Below are positions 1-4,113 of a DNA stretch of 6,271 nt, in pieces (the first letter of the stretch is position 1; each line of letters starts with the position of its first letter). Made by a program: the position numbers and the translations under genes. The DNA lies in contig CAKREC010000069.1 of the NCBI GenBank assembly GCA_934316925.1, positions 1-6,271 on the forward strand, in the 5' to 3' direction. Under the pieces are notes generated by a model. The model was not told the origin of the DNA and searched no databases. It saw only the letters and a list, made by a program, of their open reading frames with translations. The DNA is from an uncultured Eubacterium sp. (GTDB lineage: Bacteria > Bacillota > Clostridia > Lachnospirales > Lachnospiraceae).

Positions 1-2
1 TT

Positions 3-1547
3 AACACCCGTATGCCAAATTATGGATTGAATAAAGATCCATACAAGATGATCAATGACGGCTACCAGATTTCTTATAATGAAAAAACAGAAGTTGTGTC
101 ACTGCCGGCTAAGATTTCCGAGGTAACTTATGACGCTAAGATCGAGCGGCATTTTGAGGCGGAAGAGCTGGTGGGAAACTATCTATGTTTTTATGCATAC
201 AATCCAGCCTGTGATATCTACATTGATGGTAAGCAGGTGCTACATGAGGCGAAAGAGAATGATGTTTATCATCTGGCAAGTCCATCGCATTGGTATTGTA
301 TTGAGGTACCAGTGGACGACTTTGATCTGACGATCTATATGCATAACTCCCTTAAGATCAGTACATTATTTCAAGTGTATAATGGCTCGAAGAATGCACT
401 GACATTTCGTATATTCCGAAGCAACATTTTCCAGACGATCGTGAGCGTATTTGTGTTCATTATCGGTACCGGTATGTTTGCTGCATCCTTTTTTATCAAA
501 GGTAAATTGACAAGTCGTCTGAGATGGCTGGGAATTACATTTATTGACTGTGGAATCTGGGTTTATTCGCTTGCTAGTGTTTCGCAGCTGTTTGCCGATC
601 GGACGGTATTGGTCTCATTCCTGGGATACTGCACATTTTTTATGCTGGCACCATTGACGCTTGGATTTGTTCTGACTTATGATTCTTTTCGCAAGATGGC
701 ATATATGCGTGTGCTGTTCTGGGTACAGATCACAGCTACGATCCTGTGTTTTGCATTGCAATTTTTAAATATGGTAGAGGGGCCACAACTGTTTAAAGTC
801 GTGCATGCAGAGGTAGTATCAGTTGTATTTGGCATTCTGCTCTCGTTCTTTCGGAACGCACGATCAAAGACCAGAGAAGAAAGACAAGTATATTATGCGT
901 TGATGATCATCAGTTTCTTTTTATGTGTTGACATTATCCGGTACTATGTGAGCAATTCCAGTGAGGGAGTTATTAAGTATTCGATCTATGGAATTGTAGT
1001 GTTGCTTAGTTACCTTGCTTATTCGGTGATTCATATGATCACGAAAAGCTCTCTGCAGGAGGTAAAGAATGAGGTTTACCGGGAACTGGCATTTAAGGAC
1101 GTGATGACGCAGATGGAGAACCGGTCCTCTTATGAATTAAAAATTGAAACGCTCCGAAAGCTGCCGCCGGGGTTCTGTGTCGTTGTTGTAGCGGATCTGA
1201 ATAATCTGAAGTACATCAATGATACATACGGTCATCATTATGGTGATGATGCGATCATCCGGACGGCGACATTGTTGAGACAGTTTTTTCTGGATATTGC
1301 GGATTGTTATCGGATTGGTGGAGATGAATTTTGTATTATATCGACCAGTAGTTCAGCGGATGAATTTTCCAAACGGTTCCAGCAATTTAAACAGGCAGCA
1401 AAGGAAGAGGCGGAACTTGTCCAATATCCATATTCTGTTGCTACCGGTTGTGGTGAGATGGATCACAAAGGAATTGATTATTGCATTAAATCCGTTGATT
1501 TTATTATGTATAAAAATAAACGGGCCAGTAAAAAGGCCCGCGATTAA
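3..1547 (+). CDS. 7TM sensor diguanylate cyclase (GGDEF), 5' partial
   Basis: Membrane sensor that should make cyclic di-GMP from two GTP in its cytoplasmic C-terminal domain. Numbering from the ATG at 12: residues 1-135 form a soluble, beta-rich region, probably extracytoplasmic. Residues 140-343 hold about seven hydrophobic helices (near 141-163, 172-193, 199-222, 233-251, 268-282, 294-312, 323-343). Residues 355-505 are a GGDEF domain with the entry helix DVMTQMENR (363-371), the metal/GTP segment DLNNLKYIND (395-404), GHHYGDD, intact GGDEF (436-440) and the closing MYKNKR. The RxxD inhibitory site expected five residues before GGDEF is absent (LDIA there), so product inhibition at that site is unlikely. 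The frame is open to base 3 and the ATG at 12 has no ribosome site, so the true start, probably with a signal/anchor helix, lies outside the window. The layout matches 7TMR-DISM-type sensors; the ligand is unknown. Confidence 0.93.
   Translation, partial: NTRMPNYGLNKDPYKMINDGYQISYNEKTEVVSLPAKISEVTYDAKIERHFEAEELVGNYLCFYAYNPACDIYIDGKQVLHEAKENDVYHLASPSHWYCIEVPVDDFDLTIYMHNSLKISTLFQVYNGSKNALTFRIFRSNIFQTIVSVFVFIIGTGMFAASFFIKGKLTSRLRWLGITFIDCGIWVYSLASVSQLFADRTVLVSFLGYCTFFMLAPLTLGFVLTYDSFRKMAYMRVLFWVQITATILCFALQFLNMVEGPQLFKVVHAEVVSVVFGILLSFFRNARSKTREERQVYYALMIISFFLCVDIIRYYVSNSSEGVIKYSIYGIVVLLSYLAYSVIHMITKSSLQEVKNEVYRELAFKDVMTQMENRSSYELKIETLRKLPPGFCVVVVADLNNLKYINDTYGHHYGDDAIIRTATLLRQFFLDIADCYRIGGDEFCIISTSSSADEFSKRFQQFKQAAKEEAELVQYPYSVATGCGEMDHKGIDYCIKSVDFIMYKNKRASKKARD
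1510..1540 (-). terminator. Rho-independent terminator on the minus strand, inside the GGDEF 3' end
   Basis: A perfect 6-bp all-GC stem (CGGGCC 1521-1526 with GGCCCG 1535-1540) encloses an 8-nt loop. On the minus strand it is followed by TTTATTTTTATA (1520-1509), a good U-tract. On the plus strand the following bases are CGATTAAATA, a poor one. It would therefore stop leftward transcripts from the 1593-2054 region rather than the GGDEF mRNA. The hairpin also encodes the last residues of the GGDEF protein. Confidence 0.6.
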
Positions 1548-1592
1548 ATATATTGAGTTATTCACAGATAAATGTAGTGATGGAGTACCCTT

Positions 1593-1721
1593 TTAGTGTA
1601 GTGTTAAGTACTCCTTGCTGGAGAATAGCCGGTGGACACTCCGCCCAGTTTTCTCCGGCATGCAATGAGCCGCTGGTGCGTATGACAGTGGCTTTTTTTG
1701 CTCTGTCATGGTTGCTTTCAT
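1593..1721 (-). CDS. Small hypothetical protein, 42 aa
   Basis: This short minus-strand ORF is not recognised as any family. It has a strong ribosome site: AAAGGAG at 1736-1730, 8 nt before the ATG at 1721. The product starts MKATMTEQKKPLSYAPAAHC, continues with MPEKTGRSVHRLF and ends EYLTLH. It is soluble and basic, with one Cys, no signal peptide and no membrane segment. It lies about 35 bases downstream of the putative toxin terminator (1787-1758) and upstream of the minus-strand terminator at 1540-1510. No separate promoter is evident, so it may depend on read-through. A reason for doubt is that the DNA folds into several stems (1582-1614, 1616-1660, 1682-1709), so it could be a structured element rather than a gene. 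A longer frame from the ATG at 1749 (63 codons) and a plus-strand frame at 1580-1723 (47 codons) also exist, but neither has a good ribosome site. Confidence 0.4.
   Translation of the reverse strand: MKATMTEQKKPLSYAPAAHCMPEKTGRSVHRLFSSKEYLTLH
1616..1660 (+). repeat. Strong 45-nt stem-loop
   Basis: The outer stem TGCTGGAGAA (1616-1625) pairs with TTCTCCGGCA (1651-1660), 10 bp with one G-U. The inner stem GGTGGA (1631-1636) pairs with TCCGCC (1640-1645) with one G-U around a 3-nt loop. A symmetric 5/5 internal loop separates them. Both irregular pairs are G-U on the plus strand but would be A-C mismatches in a minus-strand RNA, which weakly favours a plus-strand RNA. Function unknown. Confidence 0.5.
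1682..1709. repeat. Perfect 7-bp inverted repeat
   Basis: ATGACAG (1682-1688) and CTGTCAT (1703-1709) are perfect inverted copies around a 14-nt T-rich spacer. The repeat lies in the first codons of the 42-aa ORF. Together with the GGAGTAC (1582-1588)/GTACTCC (1608-1614) pair and the 1616-1660 hairpin it makes 1580-1710 unusually rich in secondary structure. No U-tract follows on either strand, so it is not a standard terminator. Confidence 0.45.
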
Positions 1722-1757
1722 GATTTGAACTCCTTTGTTCTGATTTCATTCATACTT

Positions 1758-1787
1758 AAAAAGGGCACTTGATTTCTCAAATGCCCT
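1758..1787 (-). terminator. Terminator of the putative toxin mRNA
   Basis: The stem AGGGCACTTGA (1762-1772) pairs with TCAAATGCCCT (1777-1787) around a 4-nt loop. In a minus-strand RNA all 11 pairs form, with one G-U, and the 3' arm runs into five U (1762-1758). On the plus strand the same position is a C-A mismatch and there is no U-tract, so the terminator is oriented leftward. It overlaps the -35 box of the facing antisense promoter, a compact arrangement also seen in Bacillus type I toxin-antitoxin loci. Confidence 0.75.
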
Positions 1788-1797
1788 AGTGTATAAT
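1769..1797 (+). promoter_or_regulatory. Sigma-A promoter of the antisense RNA
   Basis: TTGATT (1769-1774), a 17-bp spacer and a perfect TATAAT (1792-1797) predict a start at about A1804. No protein-coding frame with a ribosome site follows before the terminator near 1904, so this promoter appears dedicated to a short untranslated RNA. Confidence 0.75.
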
Positions 1798-1803
1798 CTA
1801 CTT

Positions 1804-1904
1804 AGAAAGTGAATCGGATATGACTCCGATTTGCCCTCAGTATCAAAATGTTATAAGAATAGCATCCTTCACATTGAGCCGTAGAGGATGCTATCTCTTT
1901 TTAT
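1804..1904 (+). ncRNA. Putative antisense (antitoxin) RNA, ~100 nt
   Basis: A short plus-strand RNA is predicted from a consensus promoter to a Rho-independent terminator. It contains a 7-bp hairpin (1812-1818 with 1825-1831, 6-nt loop). It ends in an 11-bp hairpin (1859-1869 with 1884-1894, one G-U), then CTC and TTTTT (1898-1902). It is fully complementary to the 3' end of the facing toxin mRNA: the 3' untranslated region and roughly the last four codons of the 28-aa ORF. Convergent 3'-end overlap is the arrangement known for txpA/RatA and bsrG/SR4 in Bacillus subtilis. By analogy it would block translation or trigger decay of the toxin mRNA. The role is inference; the promoter, fold and complementarity are seen directly. 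Confidence 0.7.
1859..1904 (+). terminator. Rho-independent terminator of the antisense RNA
   Basis: ATAGCATCCTT (1859-1869) pairs with GAGGATGCTAT (1884-1894), 11 bp with one G-U and a 14-nt loop, followed by CTCTTTTTATT. The 3' arm and T-tract also carry the stop codon and last codons of the opposite-strand peptide. Confidence 0.7.
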
Positions 1905-1977
1905 TGTTATGATTGTCTATGTAAGACAGAGCCGCAAAAATTACTAGCACTAAAGTTAAAACTTCAAGCGTGTTCAT
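1891..1977 (-). CDS. Putative type I toxin: 28-aa single-helix membrane peptide
   Basis: A hydrophobic micro-peptide, too short for usual gene finders. It begins MNTLEVLTL, has one uninterrupted apolar stretch (about residues 4-20, ending AALSYI) and closes with a charged tail rich in Asn, Lys and Arg (ends NNKKR). The pattern M-x-T-x-E-x-L, one helix and a basic tail fits small 'holin-like toxin' peptides of Firmicutes, which insert in the membrane when over-made. The ribosome site AAAGGAGGG (1995-1987) is 9 nt before the ATG. Its promoter (2089-2061), a ~77-nt leader that can fold over the ribosome site, a terminator (1787-1758) and a convergent antisense RNA (1804-1904) complete a type I toxin-antitoxin layout. 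The ATG at 1985 in another frame gives only six codons. Toxicity is inferred, not visible. Confidence 0.75.
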   Translation of the reverse strand: MNTLEVLTLVLVIFAALSYIDNHNNKKR

Positions 1978-1984
1978 AGGGCAT

Positions 1985-2010
1985 CACCCTCCTTTGTGAA
2001 CTAGAGGGCA
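1985..2010 (-). promoter_or_regulatory. Leader stem covering the toxin ribosome site
   Basis: In the minus-strand leader CCCTC (2008-2004) can pair with GAGGG (1991-1987). Two more G-U pairs extend the stem to 2010/1985, and the loop is 12 nt. The GAGGG arm is part of the SD sequence, so the stem would partly hide it. The 8-mer GATGCCCT occurs twice in this leader (2012-2005 and 1985-1978), the second copy directly before the start codon. Confidence 0.5.
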
Positions 2011-2060
2011 TCTAATAATCGGAAAATCACATCCTACTTTCGTTTCAATTATACAATAAC

Positions 2061-2089
2061 AGTATAACATAAAGGGAACGGATGTTCAA
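2061..2089 (-). promoter_or_regulatory. Sigma-A promoter of the putative toxin mRNA
   Basis: On the minus strand TTGAAC (2089-2084), a 17-bp spacer (2083-2067) and TATACT (2066-2061) predict a start near 2054. A second TATAAT at 2053-2048 has no recognisable -35. The next promoter on the opposite strand begins at 2114, so the two are divergent with 24 bp between their -35 boxes. Confidence 0.7.
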
Positions 2090-2113
2090 ACAAAAAGAGG
2101 TCGCGTTAGGCGA

Positions 2114-2142
2114 TTGACATTATATCTTATTGGATTTATACT
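2114..2142 (+). promoter_or_regulatory. Consensus sigma-A promoter of the 2149-2260 RNA / acetyltransferase
   Basis: TTGACA (2114-2119), exactly 17 bp, TATACT (2137-2142), with the start expected near 2149. This is among the strongest promoters in the window by match to consensus. No other promoter is seen between the downstream terminator hairpin and the acetyltransferase start at 2313. Confidence 0.8.
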
Positions 2143-2148
2143 AAAAAA

Positions 2149-2260
2149 ATATAAGCTGTCATCTATCACCGGATAGATGGATCAAACGGCATCTGAGAAC
2201 GATCGTAGGTACGATGTACACAAGGGTACATTATAAGATTGTTCTTGGATGCCGTTTTTG
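2149..2260 (+). ncRNA. Small RNA or attenuated leader, ~110 nt
   Basis: The RNA predicted from the 2114 promoter has two elements. The first is a 9-bp hairpin (2159-2167 with 2172-2180) with the tetraloop ACCG. The second is a long rod: 2184-2204 pairs with 2237-2257 over 21 bp with three G-U. Inside it ATGTAC (2214-2219) pairs with GTACAT (2226-2231). The rod ends in TTTTT (2255-2259), so it is an intrinsic terminator. All irregular pairs are G-U on this strand only, supporting plus-strand transcription. It does not resemble a T-box or other riboswitch I know. It could be an independent small RNA or an attenuator for the acetyltransferase 53 bases further on; no clear anti-terminator pairing was found. 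Confidence 0.6.
2184..2259 (+). terminator. Long-stem intrinsic terminator before the acetyltransferase gene
   Basis: A 21-bp outer stem (2184-2204/2237-2257) with GC-rich base ACGGCATC/GATGCCGT and five T at 2255-2259. Transcription of the downstream gene from the only visible promoter must pass through it. Confidence 0.75.
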
Positions 2261-2312
2261 ATGGCTCGAGCTAACAAGAGAAAAACAAGGATTATTATGA
2301 GGAGGTTAAAAC

Positions 2313-2804
2313 ATGAAGTTGTTTATAAAACATTTTGATGAGTTGAGTTGTGAAAAACTGGTCGACATTTACAAAGCGAGAATGGAAGTATTTGTTGTGG
2401 AACAGCAGTGTCTGTATCAGGAAGTTGATGATGCAGACAAAGTGGCGTATCATATCTGGCTGCAGGATGAGGATGGCATACAGGCGTATGCGCGTGCGTT
2501 ACCGGCAGGAGCAACATTTAAAGAAGCATCGGTGGGACGTGTGATTTCGAAAAAAAGACATTGTGGGTTGGCAACGAAAGTTGTTTCTGCTGCGGTGCAG
2601 GTGGTGAGAGAAAAATTTCATGAAAATACAATCCGGATCGAGGCACAGGAGTATGCAAAATCATTGTATGAAAAAGTTGGATTTGTGCAGATTTCGGCAA
2701 CATTTATTGAGGATGGCATTCCGCATGTGCTGATGGAGATTCAAGGAGAAAAGGAAAACGGTCTGCGATCCCTTGACATAAGTAAGAGTGTTACCTTATT
2801 ATAA
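2313..2804 (+). CDS. elaA: ElaA-family GNAT N-acetyltransferase
   Basis: A cytoplasmic acetyl-CoA-dependent acyltransferase of the GNAT fold; the acceptor of ElaA proteins is not established. Diagnostic segments in order: RMEVFVVEQQCLYQEVDDAD (residues 23-42), AYARAL (58-63), the acetyl-CoA loop RHCGLA in GRVISKKRHCGLATKVV (75-91), IEAQ (109-112), LYEKVGF (118-124) and EDGIPHVLM (133-141). Length 163 is slightly above the usual ~150. Residues from about 146 on form a polar tail not expected from the family, and its DNA doubles as the promoter of the next gene. AGGAGG at 2300-2305, 7 nt before the ATG, fixes the start. It is probably transcribed from 2114 through the terminator hairpin, so expression may depend on attenuation. 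Confidence 0.92.
   Translation: MKLFIKHFDELSCEKLVDIYKARMEVFVVEQQCLYQEVDDADKVAYHIWLQDEDGIQAYARALPAGATFKEASVGRVISKKRHCGLATKVVSAAVQVVREKFHENTIRIEAQEYAKSLYEKVGFVQISATFIEDGIPHVLMEIQGEKENGLRSLDISKSVTLL
2773..2802 (+). promoter_or_regulatory. Promoter of the PH-domain gene, inside the acetyltransferase 3' end
   Basis: TTGACA (2773-2778), an 18-bp spacer and TATTAT (2797-2802) overlap the last ten codons and stop of the acetyltransferase gene. Start expected near 2809, about 45 bases before the downstream ATG. Confidence 0.55.
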
Positions 2805-2853
2805 AAATATAATATCAAAACATCTGAAAAAGTGATGAGAAATGAGGGGACAT

Positions 2854-3483
2854 ATGAAACTGAGAGAACAGATCAGTACAGGTGAACGCGTATTATGGGA
2901 GGGAAAGAAAGATACTAAGGTATCCGTTTTTGAAGCAATCTTCAATCCGTTGATGCCATTTGCTTTGATATGGTTCTTATTTGACATGGGATTTATTGCT
3001 GTTTTCAGTCAGGAAATTCCGACGGATGGAGCAATTCTCGGCAGTATGATCGGCTTTTTTGCCCTACATCTGATGCCGGTATGGATTTATCTTTTTGGCG
3101 TGTTTACTGCCGGATTGAAAGCCAAGCACACCGAATATCTGGTGACTGATCGTGCCATTTACATCCAGTCCGGAATCTTTACGACGGTGACAGAGATGAA
3201 ACCATTTACCGATCTTGCTCATGTGAGTGTGCGGCAGGGTGTTTTTGACAAACTCTGTGGCACCGGCGATGTGATCAGTGTGTGCAATCATACTTCTACG
3301 AGCGCTGACAGTAGCTCGCATAGACATGGAATGAATATTGAAAATATTCCGGACTACGAATATGTATTTAAACTTGTGAAAGATTATCAGGAGGCCATCT
3401 ATTCCGATACGATGTATCCAAATGATCTGCGGCCTCGTGAAAATCATGGATATAACACAACCTACATACGCAAGGACTTTTAG
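2854..3483 (+). CDS. Membrane PH-domain (bPH_2/DUF304-like) protein
   Basis: A 209-residue protein of unknown role. A short cytoplasmic N-terminus carries the family signature TGERVLWEGKKD. Two hydrophobic helices follow (about residues 33-53 and 62-88). Next comes a bacterial pleckstrin-homology-like domain: TEYLVTDRAIYIQSGIF, then the conserved DLAHVSV and GTGDV strands. The C-terminal ~50 residues are polar and rich in Tyr, His and Asn. The domain order matches YdbS/YdbT-like proteins, where the fold is a membrane-associated module without known enzymatic activity. I prefer the ATG at 2854 because GAGGGG lies 4 nt before it; the in-frame ATG at 2842 (four residues longer) has no clear ribosome site. 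Its stop overlaps the convergent merR-type stop by 4 bases, with no terminator between them. Confidence 0.85.
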   Translation: MKLREQISTGERVLWEGKKDTKVSVFEAIFNPLMPFALIWFLFDMGFIAVFSQEIPTDGAILGSMIGFFALHLMPVWIYLFGVFTAGLKAKHTEYLVTDRAIYIQSGIFTTVTEMKPFTDLAHVSVRQGVFDKLCGTGDVISVCNHTSTSADSSSHRHGMNIENIPDYEYVFKLVKDYQEAIYSDTMYPNDLRPRENHGYNTTYIRKDF

Positions 3484-3917
3484 GCATTGCCATGGTTGTA
3501 TAATTTCTGGATTTCTGCCGGCAGTTTGTCAGGGAGCATGGACTTGACGACATCTTCGGTGCCATTGGCAATTGCCTGATCGTAATACCAGCATTTATAT
3601 TTGAGCATATCAAGTGTTTTGTTGAGTGACTCAATTTCTTTTTCGACAGCAGCTTTCCGGCTTTCAAAAATTTCTTTGCGGGCAGGATAGGTTGCTGTTC
3701 CTTTTTTACAGAGTTCAAAGTACCGCTTGATCTCGGAAATTTCCAGTCCGGAGGCTTTCAGACATTCGATAATACGCAGGCATTGCAGATCTTCCTGCTC
3801 AAATTGCCGGATGCCGGACTGCCTTTTTAAATGAGGGAAAAGCCCCTCTTTATCATAATAACGAAGTGTGGAAACCGGAATTTGAAACATTTCCGATACT
3901 TGTCCGATCGTGCACAT
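3480..3917 (-). CDS. MerR-family transcriptional regulator
   Basis: A 145-residue dimeric DNA-binding regulator. Residues 2-70 are the winged helix-turn-helix: TIGQVSEMFQIPVSTLRYYD (3-22), the wing residues KEGLFP and IRQF, then a second helix-turn-helix (DLQCLRIIECLKASGLEISE). Residues 80-110 form the dimer coiled coil (RKAAVEKEIESLNKTLDML). The short C-terminal part holds Cys46, Cys52, Cys70 and Cys109, but no metal-binding array of the MerR/CueR type. It resembles AdhR-like regulators that respond to reactive aldehydes or electrophiles, but the signal cannot be read from the sequence. The start at 3917 has GAAGG 8 nt upstream; the ATG six codons earlier (3935) has no ribosome site. It is divergent from the reductase remnant/decarboxylase operon and probably controls it and itself. 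Confidence 0.93.
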   Translation of the reverse strand: MCTIGQVSEMFQIPVSTLRYYDKEGLFPHLKRQSGIRQFEQEDLQCLRIIECLKASGLEISEIKRYFELCKKGTATYPARKEIFESRKAAVEKEIESLNKTLDMLKYKCWYYDQAIANGTEDVVKSMLPDKLPAEIQKLYNHGNA

Positions 3918-3953
3918 AGAATGACCTTCTTTCAAAAAAAATAAATTTATCTA

Positions 3954-3984
3954 TTGACCTAAAGTTAAGTTTAGATAGTAAACT
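3954..3984 (+). promoter_or_regulatory. MerR-type promoter with 19-bp spacer and operator
   Basis: TTGACC (3954-3959) and TAAACT (3979-3984) are separated by 19 bp, the over-long spacing typical of promoters that MerR proteins activate by twisting the DNA. Within the spacer lies a near-perfect dyad, CTAAA (3959-3963) to TTTAG (3970-3974), 14 of 16 positions symmetric. It drives the reductase remnant and decarboxylase-cupin genes and faces the regulator gene. Confidence 0.75.
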
Positions 3985-3985
3985 G

Positions 3986-4014
3986 ACTATAACATGAAAT
4001 ATCAAGATAAACAA
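3986..4014 (-). promoter_or_regulatory. Likely promoter of the MerR regulator gene
   Basis: On the minus strand TTGTTT (4014-4009), a 17-bp spacer and TATAGT (3991-3986), with the start near 3979. The operator dyad (3959-3974) would lie just inside the transcript, so the regulator could block its own gene. The face-to-face overlap with the rightward promoter suggests autoregulation. Confidence 0.45.
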
Positions 4015-4038
4015 TTGTAAATTGGAAAGGAGATCAAA

Positions 4039-4095
4039 ATGTATCACAATTCATTGACTTTAAATAATGGCGTGAAAATTGTAATGAAATTTTAA
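4039..4095 (+). pseudogene. Aldo/keto reductase remnant (N-terminal ~16 codons)
   Basis: A strong ribosome site, AAAGGAG (4026-4032), stands 6 nt before an ATG that opens an 18-codon frame, MYHNSLTLNNGVKIVMKF. The motif LTLNNGVKI followed by xM is the standard beginning of aldo/keto reductases (normally continuing into a PxLGFGT-like strand). The frame then stops and the ribosome site of the next gene begins 4 bases later, so about 260 codons are missing. A MerR regulator next to an aldo/keto reductase and a carboxymuconolactone decarboxylase is a familiar gut Firmicutes grouping, which fits a deletion that kept promoter, ribosome site and first codons. Alternatively the frame now acts as a short leader peptide whose translation feeds the downstream gene. 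Confidence 0.65.
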
Positions 4096-4113
4096 TTCAG
4101 GAGGAATGATACA

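Noticed and set aside
1297..1596. 99-codon plus-strand frame overlapping the GGDEF domain
   Set aside because: It is out of frame with an intact GGDEF domain, has no ribosome site, and ends in the non-coding segment.
1558..1749. 63-codon minus-strand frame from the ATG at 1749
   Set aside because: The start has no SD. The AAAGGAG site at 1736-1730 instead serves the ATG at 1721 in another frame.
1966..1985. Alternative start ATG at 1985 just after the toxin ribosome site
   Set aside because: It gives only six codons before a stop and sits too close (2 nt) to the ribosome site.
3064..3447. 127-codon minus-strand frame opposite the PH-domain gene
   Set aside because: It is a shadow frame with His- and Ile-rich nonsense composition and no ribosome site, lying wholly inside a gene with clear family motifs.
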